Source: Phycisphaerales bacterium (GTDB lineage Bacteria; Planctomycetota; Phycisphaerae; Phycisphaerales; UBA1924). Taken from it: 64,000 bases of DNA. Made by a program: the position numbers and the translations under genes. Shown in pieces: positions 7,198 through 15,664 of this stretch. A model generated the notes under the pieces. The model searched no databases. It was not told where the DNA came from and worked only from the letters and a program-made list of their open reading frames with translations. The stretch lies in assembly GCA_947459215.1 (NCBI GenBank), contig CANHCQ010000007.1:62001-126000 (forward strand), given 5' to 3'. How positions within the stretch are numbered: position 1 is the stretch's first letter; the number at the start of each line of letters is the position of its first letter.

Positions 7198-9363
7198 ATG
7201 AAACCCCAGCGTCTTCTTCCTTCGATTGCCGGTCTGACCCTTGGCCTGAGCTTCGCGCTCGCCAGTGAGATCCCGGCCCCGCCGCCGACCAAGGTCGTGC
7301 CGGTGAAAGAGAACACCCACGGCACCGAGTGGGTCGACAACTACCAGTGGCTCGAGGGCGACAACAGCGACCCCAAGAACATGGGCAAGCTGACGCCCGA
7401 GGTCGATGCGTGGACGGATGCTCAGAACGCGTACTCGCGTTCGGTCCTCGACACCCTGCCGGGGCGCAAGGCGATTGAGGAGAAGATCAGGCCGCTGATG
7501 GAGGTCGGGTCGATCTCGTCGCCGACGATCCGCGGCAATCGCTACTTCTTCTTCAAGCGTGAGGCCAGCCAGAACCAGGCGCTGTTCTACTACCGCGACG
7601 GTGCGAAGGGCCCGGACAAGCTGCTCATCGATCCGGCCACCATCGACAAGAGCGGGCTGGTCACCGTGACGTTCGCCAGCCCCAACGAGCAGGGCACGAT
7701 GATCGCGTACGGCACCTACTCCAAGGGTGACGAGAACACCACGCTGTACGTGCTCGACATCGCCAGCGGCAAGACGCTCGACTGGTCGGTGCCGAACAAG
7801 ATCTCGAGCGCGTCGTGGCTGCCCGATAGCAGCGGCTTTGTGTACCGCAACCTCGCCGATCCGAAGAACCCGTACTCGGGTCAGGTGATGTACGTCGACA
7901 TCAAAGGCGATGTCGGCAATGCCAAGCAGATCATGCGGCAGTTCACCAAGGACGAGAACGCCAAGCTCGCCACCACCTATGGCCCCGGCGGCGGCCTCGA
8001 TCGCGGCGGCGAGTGGCTGGTGCTCAGCTACTCCACCGACACCCGCAACAACGACCTCTGGGTTGCGAAGTTCGACGAGTTCAAGAAGACCGGCAAGGTG
8101 AACAAGGTCGACGTGATGGTCGGCGAGAAGGCCGCGGCCGGCGGCGATGTCGTCGGCGACACGATGTTTATGCAGACCACGCTGGGTGCGCCCAACGGGC
8201 GTGTCTACGCGGTCGATATGAACAAGCCGAGCAAGGAGAACTGGAAGGAGATCATTCCTGAGAAGCAGGACGCGAACCTGACGGGCGTCAGCGTCTCGAA
8301 GACCCGTATCGCCGCGACGTATCTCAAGGACGCGTCGAGCGTGGTGGAGATTTTTGATCACGCCGGCAAGTCCTACGGCACGCTGAAGCTCCCCGGCATC
8401 GGCAGCGCCGGTGTGAACACCGAAGAAGACCGCGACACCGCGATCCTGACCTTCTCCAGCTTCAACTACCCGACCAGCCACTTCCAGATCGATCTCACCA
8501 AGCCCGACGCCGAGCCGGTGCTGTGGGAGCGCCCCAACGTGCCGGTCGATCCGAGCACGGTCGAGGTGAAGCAGGAGTGGTTCAGCGGCAAGGATGGCGC
8601 CCGCGTCCCGATGTTCATCGTTCACAAGAAGGGCCTGAAGCTCGACGGCAAGAACCCGACGATCCTCTACGGCTACGGCGGGTTCAACATCAGCCTGACG
8701 CCTTCGTTCAGCGCTACGAACTTCCAGTGGTTTGATGCTGGCGGTGTTTACGCGGTCGCGAACATCCGCGGCGGCGGTGAGTTCGGCCAGAAGTGGCATG
8801 AGTCGGGCAAGCTCGAGAAGCGGCAGAACACCTGGAGCGACTTCCAGGCCGCGGCGGAGTACCTGATCCAGAGCAACTACACCAACCCCGACAAGCTCGC
8901 CGTCATGGGCGGCTCGCAGGGCGGGTTGCTCGTCGGCACGTTCGTCACGCAGCGTCCGGACCTGTGCAAGGCCGCGCTGTGCATGGTGCCGCTCGTCGAC
9001 ATGATCCGCTATCAGGACTTCCTGATGGCGCGGTACTGGGTGCCGGAGTACGGCAGCGCGGAGAACGCGGACCAGGCGGCGTACCTCTTGAAGTACTCGC
9101 CGTACCAGAACGTGAAGAAGGGGACCAAGTACCCGGCGATGATCGTGACCGCGGGCGAGAACGACGCCCGTGTGCACCCGCTGCACGCCCGCAAGTTCGT
9201 CGCGGCGCTCCGCGAGGCGACGAGCAGCGGCCTGCCGATTCTGTACTGGGGCGATAAGGAGGCCGGCCACGGCCAGGGCAAGCCGCTGAACCTGCGGATG
9301 CGCGACCTGGTCGATCAGCGGATCTTCCTGATGTGGCAATTGGGGATGCTCGAGGGCAAGTGA
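7198..9363 (+). CDS. Prolyl oligopeptidase family serine peptidase (S9A), exported
   Basis: A 721-residue peptidase that cleaves short peptides after proline. A signal peptide (about residues 1-23, SIAGLTLGLSFALAS) suggests export to the periplasm. The N-terminal part (about 30-430) is the seven-bladed propeller that limits substrate size. The alpha/beta hydrolase domain follows, with the catalytic triad visible: S573 in GGSQGG, D656 in ENDARVHPLH and H691 in AGHGQGK. Length and motif spacing match the family (about 700). The start is supported by CCGGAG upstream of ATG 7198. A strong terminator 40 bp after the stop makes it a single-gene unit. Confidence 0.95.
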   Translation: MKPQRLLPSIAGLTLGLSFALASEIPAPPPTKVVPVKENTHGTEWVDNYQWLEGDNSDPKNMGKLTPEVDAWTDAQNAYSRSVLDTLPGRKAIEEKIRPLMEVGSISSPTIRGNRYFFFKREASQNQALFYYRDGAKGPDKLLIDPATIDKSGLVTVTFASPNEQGTMIAYGTYSKGDENTTLYVLDIASGKTLDWSVPNKISSASWLPDSSGFVYRNLADPKNPYSGQVMYVDIKGDVGNAKQIMRQFTKDENAKLATTYGPGGGLDRGGEWLVLSYSTDTRNNDLWVAKFDEFKKTGKVNKVDVMVGEKAAAGGDVVGDTMFMQTTLGAPNGRVYAVDMNKPSKENWKEIIPEKQDANLTGVSVSKTRIAATYLKDASSVVEIFDHAGKSYGTLKLPGIGSAGVNTEEDRDTAILTFSSFNYPTSHFQIDLTKPDAEPVLWERPNVPVDPSTVEVKQEWFSGKDGARVPMFIVHKKGLKLDGKNPTILYGYGGFNISLTPSFSATNFQWFDAGGVYAVANIRGGGEFGQKWHESGKLEKRQNTWSDFQAAAEYLIQSNYTNPDKLAVMGGSQGGLLVGTFVTQRPDLCKAALCMVPLVDMIRYQDFLMARYWVPEYGSAENADQAAYLLKYSPYQNVKKGTKYPAMIVTAGENDARVHPLHARKFVAALREATSSGLPILYWGDKEAGHGQGKPLNLRMRDLVDQRIFLMWQLGMLEGK

Positions 9364-9403
9364 TCGAACCCGCGAGCGAGTTCAAGGTACGCACATTTGC
9401 GAG

Positions 9404-9434
9404 CGGGGCCGGAGCGATCCGGCCCCGTTTTCGT
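9404..9434 (+). terminator. Rho-independent terminator
   Basis: A 10-bp stem (CGGGGCCGGA at 9404-9413 with TCCGGCCCCG at 9418-9427) with a GCGA loop, followed by TTTTCG. It terminates the prolyl oligopeptidase gene. Confidence 0.88.
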
Positions 9435-9509
9435 TGAATGGCGCCGCGCGGCAGTTCTGCGCTTTGTGCAAGCGCGAGACTGTTGGACTGTGTCGAAGCG
9501 AACCGGCCC

Positions 9510-9680
9510 TCGCGTCTCCTCGCCCCGCGCAGCGCGGAGGGGTCGTCGAGGCTTTGCGAGACCTGGGAGGGGTGAATCGCGTTGGGATGTCGCGGCGTGC
9601 ATGTGCCCGCATTCCCCTCACCTGCTTCGCCTGCGGCGAAGCGGTCCTCTCCCCGCCAGCGGCGAGAGGAGGTGAGGAGC
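9510..9680. repeat. Long imperfect intergenic repeat, copy 1
   Basis: This stretch shares an ordered series of words with 31928-32092: CCCCGC-AGCG-GAGGGG near the left end, AATCGCGTTGG, TCCCCTCACCTG, an internal palindrome, then GTCCTCTCCCCGC and AGAGGAGG. The internal palindrome differs between copies (GCTTCGCCTGCGGCGAAGC here) but keeps its pairing. It lies between a terminator and the polysaccharide deacetylase gene. The open frame that crosses it upstream of that gene is not coding. Confidence 0.7.
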
Positions 9681-9727
9681 GAGATTTCCGTTGGAAAGTG
9701 ATCGCCGACTCGGTATCTTCTCCTCCT

Positions 9728-10564
9728 GTGATTCACGGCTTCATGACGCTTCTCTGCAACGCGATCGCGGCTCTGGTCTCGACCGATCCGACGCCGCCGG
9801 TGCCGAACGTCCCGGCGGCGCGGCGGCTGGTGGTGCCGGTGCTGATGTACCACCACCTTCGCGAGCCGGGGCCGGGCATGGCGGATCGATTGAACCAGCG
9901 GTTCGACGTTTCGCCCTCCGAGTTTGCAAAGCAGCTCGATTACCTGGCTGCCAACGGATATACGACGATCGATTGCCGCACGCTGGCGGCGGCGGTGCTG
10001 GACGGCCAGCCGCTGCCGGCGAAGCCGGTGATGCTGACGTTCGACGACGGGTGGCGGGAGCAGTACACGATCGCGTTCCCGCTGCTGAAGGAGCGCGGGA
10101 TGGTGGGGGTGTTCTACGTGCACACGGGCGTGTTGAGCGATGACCCGAGCCGCGGGTACACGACGTGGGCCGATCTGTGCGCGATGCGAGACGCCGGGAT
10201 GGACATTCAGTCGCACACCATCAGCCATCCGTCGCTGCCGGGGGTCGAGTCGCTGAAGCTCGACGAGGAACTGCGGGGATCGAAAGCGGCACTGGAGAAG
10301 TTCTTCGGCGAGGAGTGCATCAGTATCGCCTACCCGTTCGGCGACTTCACCGAGCGGGAGATGACCGCGGCGAAGCGCGTCGGGTATCGCTTCGCGTTCA
10401 CGACGGAGGTGGGGTTGGTGCACGACTGCAACGAGCCGTTCGAGATCGGGCGGACGATCGTCACCTACTTCGACAACCTCGATGACTTCGCGATCAAGTT
10501 GACGGAACTCGACGGCGGGCGGGCGTACCTCGATTACCGCCAGTCAATCACGCGTCAGAAGTAG
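9728..10564 (+). CDS. Polysaccharide deacetylase family protein (NodB-like)
   Basis: A 278-residue carbohydrate esterase family 4-type protein that would remove N- or O-acetyl groups from a polysaccharide or peptidoglycan glycan. The NodB fold motifs are clear: TFDDGW with the metal-binding Asp pair, and SHTISHPSL supplying the HxxxH metal ligands. LMYHHL is a conserved N-terminal strand motif. The first 18 residues are hydrophobic (FMTLLCNAIAALVS), a probable export signal. I chose GTG 9728 because TATCTT lies 8 nt before it, fitting a leaderless transcript; ATG 9743 is the alternative. A long open frame continues upstream to 9434 but runs through a repeat element and is not part of the protein. 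Confidence 0.88.
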   Translation: MIHGFMTLLCNAIAALVSTDPTPPVPNVPAARRLVVPVLMYHHLREPGPGMADRLNQRFDVSPSEFAKQLDYLAANGYTTIDCRTLAAAVLDGQPLPAKPVMLTFDDGWREQYTIAFPLLKERGMVGVFYVHTGVLSDDPSRGYTTWADLCAMRDAGMDIQSHTISHPSLPGVESLKLDEELRGSKAALEKFFGEECISIAYPFGDFTEREMTAAKRVGYRFAFTTEVGLVHDCNEPFEIGRTIVTYFDNLDDFAIKLTELDGGRAYLDYRQSITRQK

Positions 10565-10610
10565 AACTGCCTTCCAGGCGGTTCATCCGAGGCGGTGAGG
10601 GACGTTGGAA

Positions 10611-10635
10611 GACCGGCCGGAGGCCGGTCCTACTG
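10611..10635 (+). repeat. REP-like palindrome, forward copy
   Basis: GACCGGCCGGAGGCCGGTCC followed by TACTG, identical to 6035-6059. It lies 46 bp after the deacetylase stop codon and immediately before a second palindrome of another family at 10646. Confidence 0.8.
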
Positions 10636-10645
10636 GTGCTTGTGC

Positions 10646-10666
10646 GCGGGGCCTGGAAGGCCCCGC
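10646..10666. repeat. GGCCTGGAAGGCC-family palindrome
   Basis: GCGGGGCC and GGCCCCGC arms surround a TGGAA loop. The same loop and inner stem recur at 39670-39692 inside gpmI and, in a variant, at 47565-47580. It directly follows a REP-like copy. Confidence 0.65.
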
Positions 10667-10682
10667 CCGCGGCCCGGGAATG

Positions 10683-10712
10683 AAAAAGGCCCGGCAGTTG
10701 CCGGGCCTTTCG
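10683..10712 (-). terminator. Terminator of the rpsL-rpsG transcript, possibly bidirectional
   Basis: A stem of AGGCCCGGCA paired with TGCCGGGCCT closes a short loop. On the minus strand it is followed by TTTTTC, 22 bp after the rpsG stop codon. The plus-strand side ends only in TTTCG, so its role for the convergent deacetylase gene is weaker. Confidence 0.85.
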
Positions 10713-10734
10713 AAGATTCAGAGGATGATGCGGA

Positions 10735-11226
10735 TCAGTTCGCGAAGTGGGCGAAGGCGCGGTTGGCTTCGGCCATCTTGTGGGTCTGGTCGCGGGTCAT
10801 CATGGCCTTGCCTTCCTTCTTGGCGGCCGAGTAGAGCTCGTCGGCAAGGCGGGCGGCGATCGGGCGACCCTTTTCGCCGCGGACCGAGTCGATCAGCCAG
10901 CGGAAGGCCAGCGACTGCTGGCGCTTGTTGTTGACCTGCATGGGCACCTGGTAGTTGGCACCGCCGATGCGCTTGGAGCGGACCTCGACGAACGGCTTGA
11001 CGTTCTCGATGGCCATGTGGAACAGGGCGAGGCTGTTCTCCGGCTTCTCCGGAGCGGTCTCCTTGACCAGCTTCTCGTCGATGATGTCCATCGCGTCGTA
11101 GACGACGCGCTGGGCGACGGACTTCTTGCCCTGACGCATGATGCAGTTGATGAAGCGTGAGAGGACCTTATCGCCGAAGCGGGGGTCCGGACGCAGCTGA
11201 GATTCGGAGGCGGTGAAGTTGCCCAT
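10735..11226 (-). CDS. rpsG: 30S ribosomal protein S7
   Basis: A 163-residue primary 16S rRNA-binding protein that nucleates assembly of the 30S head and contacts mRNA and tRNA at the exit site. Recognisable family stretches are FINCIMRQGKKS near residue 30, the ENVKPFVEVRSKRIGGANYQ segment, and the C-terminal MAEANRAFAHF. ATG at 11226 is taken as start, with GGGAG 11 nt upstream; a TTG at 11235 would add three residues but would leave that site too close. It lies 120 bp downstream of rpsL, the classical str order. fusA and tuf do not follow, because a terminator comes straight after. Confidence 0.97.
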   Translation of the reverse strand: MGNFTASESQLRPDPRFGDKVLSRFINCIMRQGKKSVAQRVVYDAMDIIDEKLVKETAPEKPENSLALFHMAIENVKPFVEVRSKRIGGANYQVPMQVNNKRQQSLAFRWLIDSVRGEKGRPIAARLADELYSAAKKEGKAMMTRDQTHKMAEANRAFAHFAN

Positions 11227-11346
11227 CGGACTCAAAACTCCCTGAGAGGGTTTCCGGCGTGTCCGGCGGCGACAATGCCGACGGTACCTTCACCCGCCGC
11301 GACGCGTGGGCTCACGCGAGCGCGGGGATTACTCGCCGCGTGTGAC

Positions 11347-11739
11347 TTACTTCTTGGCAGCGCCGCCGCCCTTGGACTGCTTGGCGCCGTACTTGGAGCG
11401 GCTCTGCTTGCGGTTCTCGACGCCGAGGCAGTCGAGGCTGCCGCGAACGACGTGGTAGCGCACACCGGGAAGGTCGCGCACGCGGCCGCCGCGGACGAGG
11501 ACGATCGAGTGTTCCTGCAGGTTGTGGCCTTCGCCGCCGATGTAGGCGGTGACTTCGCGGCCGTTGGAGAGCCGCACGCGGGCGACCTTGCGGAGAGCCG
11601 AGTTCGGCTTCTTGGGGGTCATGGTCTTGACGATCAAGCACACGCCGCGCTTCATCGGGGCGAGCGCGAGGTCGCGGACCTTGGACTTGGCTCCGGGGGA
11701 GCGGCGCGGACGGCGGACAAGCTGGTTGATCGTCGGCAT
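11347..11739 (-). CDS. rpsL: 30S ribosomal protein S12
   Basis: A 130-residue decoding-centre protein that controls translational accuracy. The start is ATG 11739, giving [10 protein letters not shown]; an open frame extends 33 codons further upstream but is leader. Family signatures [11 protein letters not shown] (residues 41-51) and [11 protein letters not shown] (68-78) are intact. K43, a classic streptomycin-resistance position, is lysine. Position 88 (K87 in E. coli mature numbering) is Arg: the motif reads GGRVRDLPG instead of GGRVKDLPG. That change is a known resistance substitution elsewhere. The C terminus carries a short Lys/Gly-rich tail. Confidence 0.97.
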   Translation of the reverse strand: MPTINQLVRRPRRSPGAKSKVRDLALAPMKRGVCLIVKTMTPKKPNSALRKVARVRLSNGREVTAYIGGEGHNLQEHSIVLVRGGRVRDLPGVRYHVVRGSLDCLGVENRKQSRSKYGAKQSKGGGAAKK

Positions 11740-11868
11740 GTGGCGTACCAGAAACCTTGCGAGAATCCGATGCCCGGGGCACGACGTGCCCGACCGGACA
11801 AGGGCCAAAACGATAGGCATCCGCCCCGAAAAAGGCAATCCCTGCGTCCAACCCTTGGCAAACTCCCG

Positions 11869-12360
11869 TCAACCCCCGTCGCGGAACGACCGGAGCTGCG
11901 TCAGTGCGCGCTGCAGTTCCTGCTGCATCTTGCTGATGCGGACGAGCGATTTCACGCGGGTCAGCAGCTCGAGCTTGTTCACCGGCTTGCTCAGGAAGTC
12001 ATCGGCCCCGCACTCAATGGCCCGTTCGACGTCGCTGACCTCGTTCAGGGCGGTCACCATGACGATCGGGATATCCCGCGTTGCGGCATCGCCCTTGAGC
12101 TTGGCGCAGGCCTGAAACCCGCTCATTCGGGGCATCATGACGTCCAGGAGAATGATGTCCGGCCGCTTGGCGGTGACGGCATCCAGGGCCTCCATGCCGT
12201 CGCGGGCGAGGGTGAGATCGCAGTGGAGATCCTCGAGGTAGGCCTCGAGCAGCTCGAGATTCTGCTCATTGTCGTCGACGACGAGGACGCAAACGCCCCG
12301 GCCATCCCATGAGTCGGTCAGCGGGGGGGAATTCGAGTTGGTAGGGTTCGGGGCGGTCAT
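11869..12360 (-). CDS. Single-domain response regulator (CheY/DivK-like receiver)
   Basis: A 163-residue protein with a short disordered N terminus (about 1-22) and one receiver domain. The acidic pocket is VVDDN, the phospho-acceptor aspartate lies in LLDVMMPRMSG near residue 73, the switch threonine is in MVTA and the lysine in SKPV. There is no output domain; the C-terminal 20 residues form a short amphipathic helix. It therefore acts by binding a partner, like DivK. Start ATG 12360 is chosen because the receiver begins soon after and TATTCT lies 8 nt upstream; a longer frame continues to 12663. It lies 129 bp upstream of rpsL on the same strand, but no functional link is implied. The cognate kinase is not nearby. 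Confidence 0.88.
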   Translation of the reverse strand: MTAPNPTNSNSPPLTDSWDGRGVCVLVVDDNEQNLELLEAYLEDLHCDLTLARDGMEALDAVTAKRPDIILLDVMMPRMSGFQACAKLKGDAATRDIPIVMVTALNEVSDVERAIECGADDFLSKPVNKLELLTRVKSLVRISKMQQELQRALTQLRSFRDGG

Positions 12361-12582
12361 CTGTTGAGAGAATAGCCGTTCAAACCAATTCCCGCGACAT
12401 GATTTGTACGGATTTTGATTGGTCTTTTGTCGTTGAAACAAGCACATTTTCGGGGCTTGAGTGGAGAGGGTTGTCCGCCAAAGATTCCATCCGCGAGATC
12501 GGGTTCGGTTTTCGCGAGGGGCGAAGCCGCGGCGCGATCTTTGGCTGTGTCCTTGGGGGATCGGAAAAGGGTGGCGATCTGT

Positions 12583-13092
12583 ATGTCGAGCGTGACCAAT
12601 AGTCGCCAAGCCGGCGGTCGGCAGGTGTGGGAGGATCGGTTCCGAAAACCGACCGTGGAACAACTCGTGTCCGAGTTGCCGCGAAGCACGGCGGGGGCGC
12701 TGCAGCTGCTTCGGGAGCAGCTTCTATCGGTGCCGGGGTGTATCGAAGAAGTGACGTGGAAGGGTGTCCCTTGGCGGTGGACGATCGAGCTGCGAAGCGA
12801 GCAGACGCCAGAGAAGGCGTGGGCGTATCTGGTTCCCCAGCCTGAGCAGCCCTTGATGGTGCTACCGATTACCAGCGACGGGCTTTCGGGCATCTCGATG
12901 AAGAAGCTGAACAAGCCGGTGCGAGACGCGATTATCCATGCCCGTGAGGTGGAGGGCGTTCGCTGGGCTCAGTGGCAGATCGAGAGCAAGTCGCAGGTCG
13001 AGGTCCTGGTCAAGATCGCCAAGCAGCAGATGGCGAAGGTGGCGTTGGGGACGTCGGCGGGCAGCGGCGTCGGAGCTGGGTCAATCGCCTGA
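12583..13092 (+). CDS. Hypothetical protein, about 169 residues
   Basis: I do not recognise a family with confidence. The sequence has no signal peptide or membrane segment, is well balanced in charge and looks like a globular cytosolic protein. Distinctive parts are VTWKGVPWRW near residue 60 and SGISMKKLNKPVRDAI near 110. The VTWKG pattern recalls the DUF1801-like fold, but this is only a resemblance. ATG 12583 is taken as the start because the sequence before it in the same frame has poor coding character; no good ribosome-binding site is visible. It is divergent from the receiver gene and lies 130 bp before dacB. Confidence 0.6.
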   Translation: MSSVTNSRQAGGRQVWEDRFRKPTVEQLVSELPRSTAGALQLLREQLLSVPGCIEEVTWKGVPWRWTIELRSEQTPEKAWAYLVPQPEQPLMVLPITSDGLSGISMKKLNKPVRDAIIHAREVEGVRWAQWQIESKSQVEVLVKIAKQQMAKVALGTSAGSGVGAGSIA

Positions 13093-13223
13093 GGCGTGCC
13101 GATCGCGTTGGGATGCGGTGCCCGTATCGCCGAGAACAGTAACTCCTGAGGACAAGGATCCGATTGCAGGCGTGGCTCGTCGGGCGTCGATAGATGTCGC
13201 ACGCACGTTCTTGGAAGACTCTC

Positions 13224-14768
13224 ATGCAGACTGTGTTGCGTTTCCGCGTTTTGTCGGTGCTGTCAATCGCGCTCGCCAGCGGGCTGTTGCTGCCGGCGTG
13301 GGCCCAGCCGCTGCAGGGCGAGATCGATCGCCTCTGTGGCTCGGCGAAGACGGGCAAGGCCAAGATCGGGCTGAGCGTCATTGACGTGAAGACCGGCGAG
13401 TTGCTTGCCGCGCGTCGCGATGAGGAGGCGTTCATCCCGGCGTCGAATCAGAAATTGCTCACGACTGGGGCCGCGTTGTGGGTGCTGAAGTCGAGCTTTG
13501 AATTCCAGACCGAGTTCCGGCTCGACAACGACAAGTTGGTGATCGTGGGCAGCGGCGACCCGGCCTTTGGTGATCCCGAGGTGCTGCAGCAGATGACGCC
13601 CAAGGTGACGGTCACTGAGTTGCTGAGCACGCTGGCGAAGAGCGTCACGCACGCTGGGGTCAAGCAGCTCTCAGAGGTGGTGGTGGACGACCGGGTCTTT
13701 GATCGCGAGTTCGTGCATCCGACATGGCCGGTCGAGCAGCTCGACAAATGGTACTGCGCTGAAGTTTCTGGTTTGATTTTCCACGCCAACGTGCTGGATG
13801 TCTATCCGCGGCCCGGAGCCGCCGGTCAGCGGCCCGGGGCGATCTTCGATCCCAAGACGGAGATCGTCGAGCTCGACACGTCGCGGGCACGAACGGTCGT
13901 CAACGGGAACAACACCGTGTGGCTGCGGCGCGAGCCCAAGTCCAACCGCTTCCAGATGCTCGGCGACGTTCGCAATGCCGTCACGAAGCCAGTGCAGGTG
14001 ACGCTCACGGACAACCCGCTGTTCTTCGGACAGCTTTTCGCGGAGCGGCTGGAAGCCGAGGGCGTGCAGATCGGCGGCGGCCCGGTGCCGGGCGGGGGCC
14101 GGGAGCAGGTGCCGGTGCGTGTGGTGGAGCCGTCGGAGCCGATGTCCGGAGGGCGCACCTTGGCGATCGTCAAGACGCCGCTGAAGGACGTCGTGCGTCG
14201 CTGCAATGTCGAGAGCCACAACCTTTACGCCGAGGCGCTGCTGAAGCGGATCGGCCGCGATGTGACTGGTCAGAGCGGCTCGTGGGACAACGGCGCTTCG
14301 GTGATGCGCATGACCCTGACCGAGCGGCTTGGTCCGGACAGTGCGAAATCGACCATCATCCGCGACGGCTCTGGTATGTCGCGTGAGAATCGCGTCGCGC
14401 CGTCGACGATGGCGCGATGGCTGGTTGAACTCTCGAAGGACGAGTCGGTCGGAAGGATGTTTGCCGACTCGCTGCCAAAGCCGGGCGAGGGGACGCTGGA
14501 GAAGCGATTCCGCGCCAACCCGCCACGCCACTTGGTACGCGCGAAGTCCGGATACATCCGAAATGTCCGTGCGCTTTCGGGCTATGTGATCGACGAAAAG
14601 GACAACCATGTCGTCGCGTTCTCGATCCTGGCCAACGATGTGCCCGGAGGCGAAGAAGACAGTGTCGTGCTCCAGCTCCACGAGCAGATCGTGAACGCGA
14701 TCGATCGATACCTGTCACGCGATGACGAGAAGCCAATCGACGAGCGACCGTCGAAGCGGCGTCGTTAG
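13224..14768 (+). CDS. dacB: D-alanyl-D-alanine carboxypeptidase/endopeptidase, PBP4 type (S13)
   Basis: A 514-residue class C low-molecular-weight penicillin-binding protein that trims or splits peptidoglycan crosslinks in the periplasm. A signal peptide (about 1-28, ending LLPAWAQ) precedes the enzyme. Catalytic motifs are SNQK in PASNQKLLTTGAA (near residue 80), SHN in VESHNLYAEALLK, and KSG in VRAKSGYIRNV. The large insertion between SxxK and SxN typical of S13 enzymes is present. ATG 13224 puts the signal peptide at the N terminus; an ATG at 13194 would add ten residues. Neither has a clear ribosome-binding site. A terminator follows 27 bp after the stop. Confidence 0.93.
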   Translation: MQTVLRFRVLSVLSIALASGLLLPAWAQPLQGEIDRLCGSAKTGKAKIGLSVIDVKTGELLAARRDEEAFIPASNQKLLTTGAALWVLKSSFEFQTEFRLDNDKLVIVGSGDPAFGDPEVLQQMTPKVTVTELLSTLAKSVTHAGVKQLSEVVVDDRVFDREFVHPTWPVEQLDKWYCAEVSGLIFHANVLDVYPRPGAAGQRPGAIFDPKTEIVELDTSRARTVVNGNNTVWLRREPKSNRFQMLGDVRNAVTKPVQVTLTDNPLFFGQLFAERLEAEGVQIGGGPVPGGGREQVPVRVVEPSEPMSGGRTLAIVKTPLKDVVRRCNVESHNLYAEALLKRIGRDVTGQSGSWDNGASVMRMTLTERLGPDSAKSTIIRDGSGMSRENRVAPSTMARWLVELSKDESVGRMFADSLPKPGEGTLEKRFRANPPRHLVRAKSGYIRNVRALSGYVIDEKDNHVVAFSILANDVPGGEEDSVVLQLHEQIVNAIDRYLSRDDEKPIDERPSKRRR

Positions 14769-14795
14769 CGATCCGCGATGGAGCCAAGTCCCCGG

Positions 14796-14838
14796 ACGCC
14801 CTTGGCGCGAGCGATGCTCTCGCCAAGGGCGTGTTTGT
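14796..14838. terminator. Terminator shared by convergent genes
   Basis: A 12-bp perfect stem (ACGCCCTTGGCG at 14796-14807 with CGCCAAGGGCGT at 14821-14832) is followed on the plus strand by GTTTGTATT. It ends dacB, and may also limit transcription from the small convergent gene. Confidence 0.8.
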
Positions 14839-14845
14839 ATTGATC

Positions 14846-15097
14846 TCAGCGTCTGCGGCGGAAGTGGATCCACCACGGGTCGCGATCGATGTCGATCGTG
14901 GCGATGCGCACGACTTTGCGAGTGGCGTCGCGCAGCACCGTGCGCGGGTCACGACGCGGCGAGCCCTGGTCGCGATTCAGCGTGAATCGCGTGATGGGGC
15001 GGAGACGCTGGGCGACGAACTGCACGGGACCGTCCACCAGGGCGGCGACGCCGATGGGCGGGAAGAAGGCAACACGATCGCGACGAATCTGAGACAT
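14846..15097 (-). CDS. Small hypothetical basic protein, 83 residues
   Basis: Not recognised. The case for a real gene rests on the start: a perfect AGGAGG lies 6 nt before ATG 15097, the best ribosome-binding site in this region. The protein begins MSQIRRDRVAFFPPIG, has a hydrophobic patch (IGVAALVDGPVQFVAQRL) in the middle and ends in an arginine-rich tail with IHFRRRR. It could be a small membrane-associated or nucleic-acid-binding protein; nothing more can be said. It is convergent with dacB and they share a terminator. Confidence 0.6.
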   Translation of the reverse strand: MSQIRRDRVAFFPPIGVAALVDGPVQFVAQRLRPITRFTLNRDQGSPRRDPRTVLRDATRKVVRIATIDIDRDPWWIHFRRRR

Positions 15098-15664
15098 ATC
15101 CGACCTCCTGTCGAAGGCCGCAGCTGCGGCCTGATCCAAACTCTCGAGCCCCGACCCGAACCAACCAAACTCTTCTTTCATCTCGGGCCATTCACGAGCG
15201 CCCGAGCGACAAACCGAAATCGAACCCTGCACGCCTTCCAACCTCGCCCTCGTGGGCTTGTTGCTTGATTGTCCTGTGTTGTTGGAAGGAACCGAACCGG
15301 CTTGGCGTGCGAGATCAGTCGATCTGCGAGCACAGGACTAGGCACATCGCGACGCGGCAACACGTGCGACCGTTGGTCGCCGTTTGTTGCTGCGTGATGG
15401 CTTTGAAGCGGTTCATGGTCTCTTGCCGCGGCTTCATCCCGCGGCCTGAAAAAAAGGCATTGGCTGCGAACGCCGCCCACACGACGAATGGTCGCACCAC
15501 TCATGCTATCGGAGGATGAGATGGAAAATCTAGAGCGTGGATACCGATGCAACGTGCTTGGAAACGGTTCCAACGCAGATTCATTGGCGCATGAACCGGA
15601 AACCGAACGCGGCGTGAAGCGGATGTTGATGGCGTGTTTGCGTTGGAGCGGTTCTTCGCATGGT
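15098..15664. other. Long intergenic region without convincing genes
   Basis: Between the small 83-residue gene and the acetyltransferase lie 567 bp. Short open frames exist on both strands but have poor composition and no ribosome-binding sites. One minus-strand frame near 15315-15420 encodes a Cys-rich peptide beginning MNRFKAITQQQ; I do not claim it. No clear terminator or repeat was found. Confidence 0.4.

Noticed and set aside
9434-9727. N-terminal extension of the deacetylase frame
   Set aside because: It runs through a repeat element also present at 31928-32092 and gives Arg/Cys-rich sequence with no coding character.
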